Source of the DNA: Fratercula arctica
Lineage: Eukaryota; Chordata; Aves; Charadriiformes; Alcidae
Length of the DNA: 64,000 bases
Reading direction: 5' to 3'
Assembly (NCBI GenBank): GCA_947846985.1
Contig: CANTUZ010000025.1
Coordinates: forward strand, 18,164,100-18,228,099
Part shown: positions 21,392 to 35,480 of the stretch, piece by piece
How the letters are laid out: every line of letters begins with the position of its first letter
Position numbering within the stretch: the stretch's first letter is position 1
Translations under genes and position numbers: made by a program
Notes under the pieces: model-generated
Seen by the model: only the letters and a program-made list of their open reading frames with translations
Databases searched by the model: none
What the model was told of the DNA's origin: nothing

Positions 21392-24300
21392 CAGCAGGCA
21401 GTAGATGTGACTCACTCCCAGTCTGAGGACTAGACTGGCCTTTTTTATTTGCACAGAGAGTGAACTCACTGCCCATGCTGCAAATAATTCTTTCCACTAC
21501 AGACTTTCCATGTATTATTTGCAGTGGGAAGGAAATGTTTAGTTTTTTTTTATTAAAGGCAAATGATGGTAAACAGAGATCTGCATAGGGTTAGGTGCAG
21601 GAACCCAAAAAGTCTCAGTAATCAGTGAAAACGGAGGATGATGAACTGGTTATTCCTGAGACCATCAAAGGAGAAGGATTAGCCCATTGTCTCTCCTGTG
21701 AACCCCACCAAAGGGAGACAGCCAAATAAATTCTCCCCAAAAACCTTTCAGCGTAAGGGGTACAGGACCTTGTGTTGCCTACAAGGGTATAGGACCTATT
21801 ATAGAGTGTGCAGAGAAGAGAATTTGGGGACTGAGTAAAATTTATAGTGATATGTTTTAAGGGGATTATGAGCATGATATACTAATGAGATGTTTGGGGG
21901 AAGGAACAAAGGTGGAGAAACAGAGGTTCAAAGGAGATTGGGAGGAACAAATCATGGGAAAATAAAAGTAAAGGGGGATAAAAGAGGGGCCAGTCAAGTG
22001 CAGACAGGTGACAGACCAGCACCCTTGCCCTGTGCTTGTCCTCTGTCCTTATCAAATGCTATTTCTGACTGTGTTCTCTATGGGCACGCTCTCAGGGGAT
22101 GCATGTGTGACACTAGACAATTTCAGGCTGGACTAGCCAGCAGCAGGATGAGAGGTCTGAGTACATACCCTGGTGCAGGACCACAAGTCTCAGGGGCTGG
22201 AGGGTTCAGGTGTCAGCAGTTGGCTGGGGATAGGGGACTGTGGCAGTCCATCTCTCTGGGGCCGGGGTGGCAGAAACCCCCCTGTGTCCCATAGCCCACC
22301 AAGTCAGCAACCTCTCAGCAACTGAGAGGCTTAATTTCTCAGTTGTAGTTCCCTCCCTGTTTTTTTAAGTAAGAAAAATTACAGAGGAGAGACACTTCTG
22401 GAAAAAAACAATGTATTTCAGGCTAAATGGCTTTATTAATTGTGAGGTGGCCTCTCTGAAACTGTGCCGCAATGAACTACCCATCCTGGAGAGGAATTTG
22501 CCTCCGCATTTGAAGTTTGCTGAAAGGTTTATGTGAGGATGTGTGCTTTGATTTCCATCAAGTTTAATGGTGTTTAAAATATAACTGTTCCAATAGCAAG
22601 ATGCTGTTCAGTGAATTTTATGCTGAGGGTTTCTATTAAATCCCTATAAACAGAAGTATCTGCAATCGCTGTAGCTGTCTTTCATGTCATCAGCTTAAAT
22701 ACCAGCAAGATTAAAAGTGCTGTAGAACTGAAGAACAGAAAAAATTCATGAGCTCCTTAGTTATCTGGGCAGAGGGCTGGTCCAAGCTCCATGAAGGGAC
22801 TTGAAAAATTCAGCTCAAGCCCCTTCTGATGAAAAGTTGGGCAAGCTCATACATGCTAGTTGCACAGAAGACTTGACACTGAACTGTCATGAATAGCAGA
22901 TATTTAAATTTGGAGAAGCTTCATCTCCATAGGAACTAAGGTTTTGCCCATTTTAGGCATGTCCCAATGCCTAAAACTTTTCTTCTGGCCCTGTTCAGGA
23001 GGAGCGATGTGGTGTCTGAGCTGTTGGGAGTCACCGATGGTGTTCCTCTGCCAGTGGAGGAACCTGAGATGGTTGTTCTTTGCATCCTTTCTGTATATCT
23101 CAGGATACCAGGCAGTATTCTGGGCACATAAACAGCATTTGGAGAATGAACTTGAACTCATTGACATGACCTTACATGAAACTGGGCATCATGATGCACC
23201 AGAAAAATTTCCCAAAATGAGTATTTCAGGATTTGGATTAAATGTTTCCATAATTAATTTTTTTTCTGAAATTCAGGAATGTCTATGGGACTCAGGTGAA
23301 AAAGATTTTTGTTTGTTCTTAATTTTTTATTAATATTTCTAAGAAAAATAGCTCATAACTCTCTAGCAAAGATGCAGGTTTACAAAATATCTTGTTTATA
23401 GTCTCTTTTGGCAATCTATGGGAAATTGACTATTTTAGGGGATTATGACCTGTATTAACAAAGGGAACTACACCTGAAGCCAGCTCTAGCCAAAACAAGC
23501 AATTTCGATGTTTTTTGAGATTCTAATTGTGCGTTCAGAGTTCTTCAGAAAGACCTGCCCAGTCAACACCTAGATACTGATTTGTAGATACACAGCTACA
23601 ATTAATTTTAATGGGAACCTAAGTCATAATTCTGATGTCTCCATTTAGACACAAACCCAAACATTTAAAAAATGCTGAACATAAACCAGCTTGTATAAAA
23701 ATCAGCAATCAGCAGCTCTGAAAATCCATCACTTCTCTCTCTACACTGACACGCTATTCTTTCCCCTGCTCTACTTGTTTTTCAGACAGGAAAAGTAAAT
23801 TGCACTTATTAGGACACTGTCACATATGTACCTCGTGAAAGCCTACAAACATAGACTATAGGAGCAGATAAAGGGAACAGGAAATTTCAAGCAATCATGC
23901 AGTAGAAGGATAGTCCAGAGTAATCGACTGACCACCCTCCCTCACATACCTCACTTGCACGCATCGTATAATGTACAGCATGCTCCAGCACAGCTGGGAT
24001 TTATAATAAAATCTCAGAAACTTTGTTCCAGATATTAGATAAGATGGCAGGAGAGGTGGGTGTGTCAGGAGCCTGTAACACTATGGAGTTTGCCAGTTTA
24101 AATTCTGAGCTGGCAATAGGGAGTGGGTCATATCCCCAGGTAGGAAGGAAAGAAAAAGGGAACGAGTGAAGGAAGGAGTTTATACCAGTTTATTCAAAGG
24201 AAAGTTTTCTGCTGTAAATCTGATGCCTGGTTCAGCTCTGAGAGCATGAAGAAGAGACACAAACCAGTCAGCAGAAAGATCTGGACATCATGAGTGCCCA

Positions 24301-25028
24301 TAACCCTGTACCTCTGTAATACAGCACTGCCATTGCTAGGGATGGGCTATGGGCTGAGTTTGCACAGACCCAGAACAGAGGCTTGTCCAACCTGCTCTGT
24401 TTGAGCTTTTCTTGACCTGCCTGCAGCTTTGTTTTACTTGGTTTAGCTGAAACTGCAAGTTTTATAACTGGTGTTTATGGCTAATATGCTTTATTTTCGT
24501 TTATCTTTGTGTGGTGCCACCATGGTTTTATGACTCTAACTTGTTAGGAAATAGAGGTGAGGACACAAGGTATGGCATTGGATGGGCTGGCACTGGAGAC
24601 CCCATGTCTATCAACAGCTCACCAATGGTTAAAGAAATGCAGATCTGCAGATGTACAAAGATGGTTTTAGTGATAACAAAGAAATAATATTTAACATATG
24701 GAAAAGGTAGCATATATAGTAAATTCAGATGTAGTGTGAAGCTGCAAAGCAATGAAGAAAGAGAAAATTGTAAAAGTGTGCTAGGAAACATAAAATGACC
24801 CCAAGTGGAGCCTAGAGTGAGGAAGAAGACACCATCTACATGAACATTATATTCCTCCCAGCAAAGGACTCCAGACCGTGATGACTCTCCATAACACCCC
24901 ACCACCACCAGAGAGAAACCACCAACCTTGGGACCCAAAGCACCAGGAGAAAGGTGAGTGTAACAGCAGGAAAAAGGGTAAAAAAGTAAGAAGTGTATGT
25001 ATAACAATTTTGACTTTATTATAAGTAT

Positions 25029-25055
25029 ATTATTATTATTACTACTACTACTACT
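25029..25055 (+). repeat. Compound (TTA)n(CTA)n microsatellite
   Basis: About four units of TAT/TTA followed directly by five units of ACT/CTA. Confidence 0.85.
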
Positions 25056-26188
25056 TTTTCTGTATAGAACATTATTTCTCTTTATGCAATAGTTAGATCT
25101 GGACTAATAATGATTCTAAGGTTAGACCTTTAAGATTTCAGTTATACTAACAACAAACTCTTGGCTTTGTATATAAGGTGTGTTTCCTGTTTGCACATAA
25201 GCAAGATTTTGACCTAACACATCCTGGCCAGCCCCTCCTGCTCCTCCCTACACCTACCAAATTTCTGATGTCACTGGGAATGCTGGAAAAAAAGGTATTT
25301 GGTGTTTTGGGGTGATTGACAAAGTATGGAGGTGCACCTACATGGCTATATCTCGCTGAGAAAATCCAAGCATCATCATCTTGTTACTACTTAAGGCAGC
25401 CTTGGTTGAGTTTGTGCTTCATGTCTGTTTGTCTAGCTTTTTTGTCTTGCTATCTTTGACTCTTCTCTCTACTAATTTTTCCAGCTGACAATTAAATGAC
25501 AGGTATTAGACCATTAGACAGGACCATTAGACTCAGACACACATCATCTGGTTTTAGCTAAACTGCAGACAAACAACTTAAAGCTTAGAATTCAGGACTT
25601 CTCAGTTCTCAAAACACAGTTGTTTGTTCCTTGATCCCATTACAAGTCTCCAGAGCTATGTATCTCCTTTATTCCCCTTTTAGTGTAGTCATAGCAGATA
25701 AAATGGAAGGTGACTTGTAGCCATGTTGTTCATCTCTCCAACCAAGGCAAAAGTTTCCTTCACCAGTGGTACCTAAGCTGTGGTGTGCAGAAAAAAAATG
25801 ACCCAGGAGGTGGTCCCTAATTGATCTTCAAAATCATAATAACCCATATAATTCATTGTATATGATTTCCAGATTAAAATTCTGATACTAAGAAGATGTG
25901 ATGTTGCAGGAAAAATTTTGAGCCTTAACAGTAATCCACTGATTCGGAAGGTTTGGTAAAACTGACAGTGCCTTGTCGCATCCTGTGTGCTGTTACACAA
26001 ATGAGAGCTGCTCCTTTGCAATCTTTTCTCTGTGGTATAATTCAGAAAACATTTAAGATGGGTGATAAGTGTTGTTTGAAATTATTTCAAAAAGCTGCTT
26101 TAATGGGAAAAAGATGTATTTCATAATTTTCCACAAGAAGCACTAGGTGTTTCAAAGTTGTAATTTTTTTTCTTTGCAGATATTCAGG

Positions 26189-26232
26189 TTGTGTATGTGT
26201 TTGTGTGTGTGTGTGTTTCATGTGTCTGTGTG
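26189..26232 (+). repeat. Imperfect (TG)n microsatellite
   Basis: TG-rich tract with an uninterrupted core at 26202-26216. Confidence 0.85.
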
Positions 26233-27519
26233 CATTTTATTTAATCTTTTCCTCATTATCTAATTTTTCAGGACAGTAGGGAGAGGAGAGGAGAAGATAT
26301 CCTACTGTAAAAATCATCCATTTGAGAGAAGGTGTAAAATAAAAAAATGTAATACAAAAACGAGACTCTTTCAAAAATTACTGAAATAGTTTGCAAAAAT
26401 ATTTGTTTTTCCTTTTCTTATCTTTAGTTTAAAATAATTTGTGACTAAGTTTATTCTATTTATCTGAAATGGTAAACATGGGGTCATACCTGTTGAAAAA
26501 AATCCCAAACCACAGGGATCTAATCTGATAGCTAATCCGATTAGGTCAGCCAAGCTTTATCTAAAAACTCTTTGCCTTCAGAACCTGCAGTGATTTCACC
26601 ATTACTCAGTCTGGATTAATTTCATCTGTTTCTGGGAATTTAGCAATGCCCTTTGTAGCAAGGCTGTTTTCATCTCAGTGGTGTTGCTATATACATATTG
26701 GCCTTTGATAATACAGTCTTGTTTCCTGGATGGTCTGCATCCATTTGAGGGGGATGTTCTGATTTAATTACAGACTGTGACTGTACATACCCTGGGTGGT
26801 TATGTCCAAAACCACAGTGCTCTGAACTTCCCTTGCGTCTCCCAAACTGAAACAGATTGTATTTCAAGTTTATGGGTTGAGGTGGAGTTCCCAGTTGTAC
26901 AGCCTCATTTACAGTTATCTTTTTGTCAGGAAATAGCTGGTGGCTAACTCTGAGCAGGGGTAAAGAGAGGCAGCGCCTCTGCAGTACTCCCCCTGAAGGC
27001 ACGGAAGACATCTGCTGGTGTCTGGGAGCCATGCAAAATGTGGCATTTCCCTCTTGGGGGAAAAAAAAAAGAAGGGAAAAATCAATATACAGAAATTAAT
27101 GTGCCTTTGTGAAGATTCAAAACAGATGGGGAAAAGGTCAAGGATTCTTTGTTGCTAAGTGCATTTCTATGACAACTGGAATGTGTATGTTGTGAGTGAG
27201 AAATCATTTGTTACAGCTGCTGGATCATTAAAGGGGCAGCATTTCCCGCAGCACTTGGAATGTTATTTATGGCTTATTTACTTTTTCTTTACCCCTCTTT
27301 AAACCAAGGTTCAACGGATAAGACTCAGTGAGTACATGAAAGCTTCAGTCAATCATAGCATGCTACACCATAGGTCTGGATGAGTCTGGATTGCATAGAT
27401 GCTAGGGGAGCTTTGTAAGGAGATTAATTTAGATCCAATCATGCAGTTAAATCTGTACACTCATGAGATATTCTATGATGCTGGGCTGTGTTGGATGTGT
27501 TTATGTAGAATTTATGGCA

Positions 27520-27610
27520 TGACTTGAGAGACACGTGACTTCTCTCCTCTCATCTGTAACACAGGAATAATAGTATGTACAAAGACTTATAAAACATTTG
27601 GATATCACCT
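27520..27610 (+). repeat. MIR-like old SINE relic
   Basis: CTCTCCTCTCATCTGTAACACAGGAATAATAGTATGTAC, followed by a degraded ACTTATAAAACATTTGG, matches the order of the 3' half of MIR (cctcatctgtaaaatggggataataata, then the aaagcgctt segment). Old MIR copies are known in birds at low density. The call is from memory of the family and needs an alignment. Confidence 0.5.
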
Positions 27611-28697
27611 TAGAAAAAGTTAATTAACTGGAATGATGGTAGAAAACTACTCCTTTCTTCACACGTTGAAATAAGAGGACAAAGCTGTCATCATGGCCTT
27701 GTTGTCCATTCAACAGCATGGTCCAAGAAGCACAGATTTTATTGTTCATAGGAGTCAAACTTGTGAAACCTTTCCATTCACCTCATTTTACTTTTTTTTT
27801 CCCCAACACTTTCATTTAAAAAAACAACAAACAAAACAACACTAGAACACAGTTGATACAGGGTCAATATCCATTGCCAGCGACATTGAAGCACGTTGGG
27901 TAATATTTCTGTTCTGTTTCTTCTGGTGGCACATGCAGCCCTCTGTCCTCTACGCTAGAGTGCAGTACTCCAGCTGACAGCCAGAAAATGCCTCTCTAAC
28001 TTTCAATATGACATCTCATTGGCTTCTGGCTGCTTGTGCAGTTTGCCTTTCTTCAATAAGGATTTTTTTTTCTGCTTATATTAGTGCAATAGAAAACATC
28101 AACTTCTACTTATTGATTAAAAGAAAAGGGAAAAACAAACAGTCCCAAAGAAAATTCTGTGTCCACTGGGACTGACTGCTTCTCTAGACTGATATCTTCT
28201 TTTTGATCTTGTCTGGGAATTAAAATGTCTTCCATTGTTTATGGCTTTGTAAGATTTTCTTTGGAAAACTCACTATGCAAACCCATTACTACTAAGAAAT
28301 TAAACTTAAGAGTGATGAATGTGGGGGAAAAGCTTTATGCAAGAAGCATTAGGAAACTCTGAACTTGCATGTTGGTAGACATGACAGTCCAGTTGCCATC
28401 AAAAGACTCATTGTAGCAGGAGAGAGAGAAATTGTTCTAGTGCTATGACTTGTTTTGGCCAAGCAGCAGAGTTGGTGTTATTTAGGTGGGAAGTGGAAGT
28501 TGCAATAAAACCAGGCCTTCAGTATCAGAAAGCCAGGCCATAATATAGGCTTGGCTAACAACTCTTTTGTCTGTCTTCTGACAAATAGTCTTTCTCTTCT
28601 GCACAGATTTTTTTTTTCCTCACACTTTCTTTGTTGCAGCTGGTGGAAGAACAACAAAGGAGAGTGGCTGCTCTGTGTTTTGGATCCTGTCCATCTT
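27611..28697. other. Unique sequence, no gene seen
   Basis: AT-rich with A and T runs (about 27789, 27819 and 28068). No recognisable exon. Confidence 0.55.
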
Positions 28698-28908
28698 AGA
28701 ATCATGGAATTGCCTAGGTTGGAAGGGACCTTTCAGATCATCTAGTCCAACCATCAACCTAACTCTGACAAAAAACATCACTAAACTATATCTCTAAGCA
28801 CTATGTCTACCCGTCTTTTAAATACCTCCAGGGATGGTGCCTCAACCACTTCCCTGGGCAGCCTGTTCCAATGCTTAATAACCCTTTCAGTGTAAAAATC
28901 TTGCCTTG
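28698..28908 (-). mobile_element. CR1 LINE fragment, type C tail
   Basis: The minus strand shows the last ORF2 codons (CCTGGGAAGTGGTTGAGGC, decoding to the LPREVV-type block) and the type C tail (GATGTTTTTTGTCAGAGTTAGG). The fragment lacks a repeated ATTCTATG tail; it ends at AGAATCATGGAATTGCC near 28698. No continuous frame remains. Confidence 0.88.
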
Positions 28909-30407
28909 CTTCACCATATGGAGTGATAATGGACCCCTCTATTCAGATCTTGTTTTGTTCTTTGAGAAATATGGAGAGGGAGGTATTTATTAAACTCAGT
29001 TGAGAGTGGCAGGAACAAGGCTAAGCATCCTGGAAACGGAGCATCCCTCAGTGATTTAGCATCTATGTGGTTGACTGTCTTTCTGGAAGCCTGGGCTCAG
29101 CTGCCCTCTGCATCACAGCTCTTTATCCCTCAGTTTAGGCTTTTCACAGCCAGCCATAATGCAAATTTCTCCATGCCACCTCATGTAATTTTGCTTGGTG
29201 AAAGTAAAGTTTATTCCCCACTTTGCAGCCACAGCTTGGTGAAATAACTAATTACGTTAGTGGTTTCAGCTTGGTGTCTGTGCTTGTAGATACAAAGATC
29301 TGGACTTACATCTGCTCCAAACTGAGTACAGATAAGGCAGTTTAACAGCACAATGTTGGACTGAAATATTGCAAGGATTGTTCCTGTTCTGGGTCACTTG
29401 CATTTGGAGAATGGGAACTTGGAGATATGGGAAAAGAAATTTGATGTGGGACATGTCTTCTGAGAGTGCAGCTGAGGGGGAACTGGAACAAGTTGTACAA
29501 AGGTACAGAGATGGGATGAAAACTGATGCACTGCTATCTCGGTGCATCTTCGATTAGCTATTTCAGATTAGCTACACGAGAGGAATGGCAGAGAAAAGAC
29601 GGCTGGAGGAAATGAGACTAAAACATCAGCTTTGGAAAAAAAAAAGCAGTCAGGAGAGTCCTCCAGAGGATGTTGATTTCCAGAGCCTTGAAGGTGAAGA
29701 CAAGTTCCTGAGTGTTGTCATCTGCTGTCAGAAAAAAAAGTCTCATTTTCCTGGGGATATATCCAAAAAGATAAGATGACAGTTTATTACTTCTGCCAGT
29801 TATTCCGCTACCTAAAGTGTCTTATGTGGCGCAGTCCTGTGAAAGAAGCCAATCATGTCCCATTTTGGAGTTACTGGATTTGATGGTTGGCTTCCTTTAA
29901 AATCTTGTAAGCACTTTTAATTTTCTATTGTTCCTTTTACAAACACTAATCACACAAAACCCTGATTATAGTAAATAAACAGTTTACCCATACTATAATA
30001 TCCAAATACCTCACAAGTAGAGACCTCCTCCACTACTTTATGCTTTAGGGTGGAGAAGAGCAAGGCACAAAATCACATTTATGTTGTTCCCAGTAGACTA
30101 GATACATTTCAGCTAGCTGGATATGAGTTGCTTGAGCCACACGCAATCTACCCGTACTCCTGTAGCACAGTTCCCAAGCTGCTAAGCTGTAAACTGTACA
30201 CAAGTGGAGGACAGGACAAGGGGGATAACCTTTTCAGAAACCTTATTCTTAATGGTAAAAAGTTAAGGCTTATAAAATGTCTATTTTCATTCTCACTGAA
30301 TTCCCCATTACAACCAGTTCTGTAAATGCAGCTGTTGACCACCACTGAGTGCTGGGGGTGGAATAGATCCCCTCGCTGGGGGTGCTGGAGAGGGGCCATG
30401 TTGGGCC
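28909..30407. other. Unique sequence, no gene seen
   Basis: No recognised repeat. A 64-codon frame at 29585-29779 (plus) is rich in Lys and Glu but has no splice sites or family match that I can name. Confidence 0.5.
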
Positions 30408-30712
30408 ATGATGGGGAGGGACTCTTGGTCAGGGAGTGGAGCAATAGGACAAGGGGGAACGGTTTTACACTGGAAGAGGGGAGATTTAGATGAGATATCA
30501 GGAAGAAATTCTTTCCTGTGAGGGTGATGAGGCACTGGAACAGGTTGCCCAGAGAAGCTGTGGATGCCCCATCCCTGGAGGTGTTCAAGGCCAGGTTGGA
30601 TGGGGCTTTGAGCAACCTGGTCTAGTGGGAGGTGTCCCTGCCCATGGCAGGGGGGTTGGAATGAGATGATCTTCAAGGTCCCTTCCAACCTAAACCATTC
30701 TATGATTCTATG
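30408..30712 (+). mobile_element. CR1 LINE fragment, type A tail
   Basis: Starts within the C-terminal ORF2 region (GGGGAGGGACTCTTGGTCAGG), contains the codons for the [14 protein letters not shown] block near 30532-30560 and ends with the GGGAGGTGTCCCTGCCC tail and CATTCTATGATTCTATG. It is heavily 5'-truncated. Confidence 0.94.
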
Positions 30713-33700
30713 ACTAAGAGCTGCTGGTATTCACACCTACTCTCTCACCTCATCATGTTTTGGCTCCTGTTGTCAGTCTGACCTGACCAAACACAAGTTG
30801 CAAAACTATTTCCTCACCTGCTGTACTCACCTACACAGACTTTTACAAGCCTGGATTTACCAAGGGATAGAAAAGACTCTCTCGAGTCCTGTGTTGTTCT
30901 TATTGCTGCCTGGCTTCCTCCTCCCTCCCCAGCCAGTCAGGGATTTAGGCTCTGATCTTCCCGTGCATCAGTGGTGCTCAGTGTCTTTTGTGTGAATATA
31001 TGCACATACTGCACCACATTGCAGATGCAATGTTGCTTGTAGATTAACACACATTTGTGAATCCTTTAGGAGAAAGTTTCCTTAGTGAAACTTATCTTCA
31101 TCTAAAAGGTTATTAGCTATGAAGAGAGCAGAAAAATGAAACACTAGTTAGAGCAATAATCAACATGTCTGAGGATGGAGCTAAGTACTGTGTTCACAGA
31201 TGTGAATATTAATAAGCGTTTGCAAGGAAACATCAGTTATTTTGCGAGGCATATGCTGTAAAATGAAAATTTATTCAGTTAAAAAATAAAGAAACGTGAC
31301 AAAAAAAAACCCAAAACAAAACCTCAAGAAATACTGATCAAAACATAGTAGAATTCTAAATTATTTATTAGTCTATTTATTTTGCTTTTTTTTACCCACT
31401 GCAAAACCTCAGGGGCTCAGATAGATAGAAAGATCTGATAAGAGTCAAAGCTGAAAGAGCTGAACCTACCAGCCCATGAAGGAGGAACACTCGCCTCTCC
31501 CCTGCAAGTTCCCTGGATGGCTCCAGTAGTTGCCAAAACAGTTACAAAAATTAATTAGGATAGAGGAGTTAAAAGAGCTATCTGTAGCAACAGCTAATTA
31601 ATCCTCAAATGAGAGTGAACTGGATCACTATTCTTAGGGCTTTCAAGAGTGGCACTGCCATACAGTGGTGGCTGATGCTCCTGGGGATGCCAGGAGGAAC
31701 ACAGCTCTTTACCAGGGTAATGCCAGGGCATCTACCACTCCATCAGGCTAGGAAGCTATACATGCAACACTGAAGGACATCCCTGCCACTGGAAAAAGTG
31801 CCCAGCAGTGAGTCCAGGGGTACTGGGTGCAGTGTCAAGCTCCCAAAGTGTTAGGCAACTCTTTTAGAAGCCCCCAGAGCAACTTGCCTAAGGATTACAC
31901 CGACAGGTTGGGAAATTGCAAGCTGCCAGCTTCACTGGAAGATAACCTAAGGCAATGTATTCTAAATGTCATAAACACCAGTCATGTTATTTGCCCTTAA
32001 TAATTTTTTTCATTTTTTAAAAAGAGAAATACCAGAGCTGAAAAGATTTACAATATTTATTTTGTTAATTGCTTAAAATTTTTATTGATATTCAGCTCCA
32101 GGGTGCACATTTCCTGATTTACTGCAGTTGTGAAATACTTTTCTTAAATTCAGTAACTTCAAAATAGCTCTCTAATGACAGGGTGTTTTCATTGCAATCA
32201 GTAATAAAGTTCTCCTTAATTTAGTGGAATTGATAAACAAATGCTCTCTGTGTTTCCAATACTTCCCTTGAAGAATTTTCTAATTCTAGTTCCAAGCTTG
32301 TCTTTTTTTTAAGAAAATGACAACATTGCTGTAAGAAGTCCAAGTAAAGTTTCTCTGGTTTTGGAGCTCTAGCAGAGAATTGAAGTAGGCATTAGCTCAA
32401 AACAGCAGGTAGGAAAAAATCCATCTTAAATTAAGGATGATATCTCACACTTCAAAATTTAAACTGGAAGTTGTTTACTTTTGAGGAGATAATAATTTTT
32501 TGATTAATCCAAGCACTTATTTTTTTCAAGACATTCTGAAGGTTAATTGTGCATTTCTGAGCTAGAATGTATTAGAGAAGTACAGACTGTCGTTGATACT
32601 TGTTAACCATTTAGCCTGAGCCTTTCAACTATTTAGAGAGAATACTTATAAAAGTACTGTAATCATAATCCTTACCTACCTCTGCTGATGTCAATATGAT
32701 ATTCAGCTCTCTAGGAGAGTTTTTACTCTGTATTATTTCCTTTGTCTCACAGTTATCAGTTTGTTTTACATGAATTCAAGTTCATTGCAACTGCAAGTCA
32801 CTGGGAAAAAGCCCCAGTGCAGTGATGGATCCCACAGATATTTTCCTCACAACAGTTGAATTTTGTGAGTCAAAAATAAAATAAGCTAATGCCATGGTGG
32901 GTCTCTGGTTTATTTTGCAGGCTGAACCTCTAAGGGATATAAATAAGAAAAGAAGCAGTTTGCGCTGATAGTGCTGCTGATTTAAGTAATAGGCTTTCAA
33001 GTGTGTTTGTATTTGCGGAGGAGGCGGCAATACATTCGCTAAAAATTCAATAACAAAAAAGAAGAGGGAAAATGTTTGACGTACAAGGACTGTGTTGTTC
33101 ATACTGAAGGAGTTAAGAGTTAAAGTACTCTGGGGTAAGAATGTGTCTCTGAAGATCTGAGAAAGTAAATAACAAATAATAAAATGCTATGATTGAATTG
33201 GGATACAGCTGATCTGGAAGGAAGATAGCATAGGCAAGTAGTAAACCTCTTAAGAAAGGAACCTAAAAAGCTCAACCACTACCTTTGTTTCCACAAACTT
33301 ACACAATAGCTCATGATTTTAACTGAAATGTGTTAAAGACAGTCTTTCTTTTGGAGTAATGAAAGAATGGCAAAAATACCCATTCATGTTATTACAATAT
33401 TGGACACCCCAGCTACTGATGGAAAAATTTAATGTGAGGAATATAAAAATTGATCTTAACAAGTCTTAACAGTAAATCAAATTTTATCAAGAAAAAGCGG
33501 TGATTTTGAGTTGTTATTTTTCTGAATTCTATATCAGAATATTGCAATAGATTTGAAATTGATATGGTTACATTCCCATGTTAAGAGTCAGCATGCAAAC
33601 CAATATTAATGGGAGTAATGATTTTCAATGTTTAAAAAGTCAATATAATATGATTCTTTCACTGACAAAGTAAAACACATTTTGGAGACACTGATGATAT

Positions 33701-35480
33701 TAAGCCACACAGCTCACCATATGACTGTCAGGAGAGCTGGTTCTCCATTAACTGCTGTTTAAATATCTTTGACATATTTAAAGAGATAGCTGATTAACCA
33801 TCCGGCATCCTTGGACTTCCTGTGTAGAACAGGAGTTAATGATTTCTCAAGTGTCAGTGGCTGAAGTCTTAAAAGTTTAATGAGATGCATGCTATATAAT
33901 TTTTTGCATGCTTGATAAATTCAGGGGAAATGGCTATCGCCAGAGATTTGTTGCTACAATCACTGGGAGGATGTAGGTGGTTGCCCAGTAGGCAGGAGGA
34001 GGTGGTCTACTACTACTAGTATGACCATGAGTTTTGGCAAGAAGGAGGTGGAGTTAAGCTGAGAGAGTTGAGAGGAAATTTCACTGAAAAACCTCCTTGG
34101 AAAAATGTCAAGTTCAGACTTGCTCAGCTGTGTGCTAATGTGGTAGACCAGGAGTAAGAGCAGTAGTTGGAGACCTTCAAATGTGAAGGAAACTCTAGGT
34201 AGGAGAGTGTGGGACAGAAGGCTAAGGGTTTTTAGAAGGTTAAGTAGCAAATAGGTCCTTGGGGGTTTTGTAGAAAACGCATGCTCTTGACTTGATGGGC
34301 ACTTTAATCCCTTGAAAAGTCCATATCATGCCTCATTGCATCTTTGTATGTATAAAGGCATGCGTCTCCCACATGCTACACTGAGTTTTTGAGCATTAGC
34401 AACCTTGTCATCTTCTGAAGCATTCTCAGCCTGCAACTGCAGCTAAAAGCAGCTCTAAAATAAATCAAGCATCTTAAGTGAGCAGAGATTTCACTACATG
34501 AAGGAGAACACAAGTTACCTGTGAGGCTTTCCCCTGTCTCATAAGTCATGGCATGTTTTCCATCTCTCTTCTCTCACTCTCTCGTAATGCTCCAGGGTGA
34601 AATACTGCTCTTTCTGGAGCAAATGGGAGGTTTCGCTTTTATTCCACTCATCCAGAACTTAACCTTTATGCTCTGTGTTGCCTTTTGTCAGGTTGGTGTC
34701 CTTCCTTACGGTCCTATCGCAGCAAAAGCTCAGTTAACTTAACTGCAAATAGAACAGTTAAACTCAGTTAACTTAATTGCAAATAAAGGATAGTTTAAGA
34801 ATTCCAGTTTCACATTATTGTTTTGATGCAAGGAAGTCCCAGCTGAGATTTGTACTCCTTACCAGAGTATAAAATAAAAGGGTAAATAAGATGGCTGTGG
34901 TTTTGGGGGTTAAATGTTCAGAACCAGATTCTCATTTATGACAGGTGCTTTGCAGATGTTTCTGCAAGACAAGAGCTATTAGTGTGAAGGAACATGACTA
35001 TTTCTTGGCATAGTTTAGATCCCCATTTGGTGCAAACTGCCTTTTCACTATACTCTGTGAAACTATATATGTTTTAAATAAACTTGGTCTTTGTCCCTAT
35101 TTACATTACCTTTAAACAATATTATGAGGAAGTCTAAGAATTTAATTGGACTTCTGTTATTTTCTGCATGAACTTGTACCATTTCATCTGTAGCTAGAAA
35201 AAAAAAAGGATCCTAAAATTACAAATCAGAATAAATATTTCTGTTCCTACTATCCAAAGAATATCTTTTCACTGGTTGTTCAGTAACCCTGATACAAGGT
35301 GATCCATTATATTGATGTCTCTAAGGATACTTGCGTGAGTAAAGCCTCCTTATAGCAGACTGAAGCTCTGAACTGTGATCTACGTAAATAGCTTGTTGCC
35401 AGCACTTGGAGTTTTATCTTGGGTATCAGTCCTGGGTTATTTTTAAATGCCCCAAGTTCATGGATAATGCAGTGACTTGA
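30713..35480. other. Long unique AT-rich stretch
   Basis: No gene or repeat family recognised across 4.8 kb. Open frames are all about 106 codons or shorter, and none has a domain I know. Simple A and T runs occur at about 31300, 31387 and 35200. Confidence 0.5.

Larger units (their letters stand above)
21104..27519. other. Long unique stretch with simple repeats only
   Basis: No gene found. The longest frames are 134 codons at 21890-22294 (plus), 129 codons at 22944-23333 (plus) and 159 codons at 24528-25007 (minus). None has a recognisable domain or clear splice context. Simple repeats are listed separately. Confidence 0.5.

Noticed and set aside
21890..22294. 134-codon plus-strand frame
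   Set aside because: No domain, Gly-rich composition from local G-rich sequence, no promoter or splice evidence.
24528..25007. 159-codon hydrophobic minus-strand frame
   Set aside because: Low-complexity Leu/Phe-rich translation of AT-rich DNA with no recognised family. An LTR-like look on the minus strand was considered, but no ends or duplications were found.
29585..29779. Lys/Glu-rich 64-codon frame considered as a host exon or processed pseudogene
   Set aside because: No flanking splice sites, no poly(A) tract and no family I can name.
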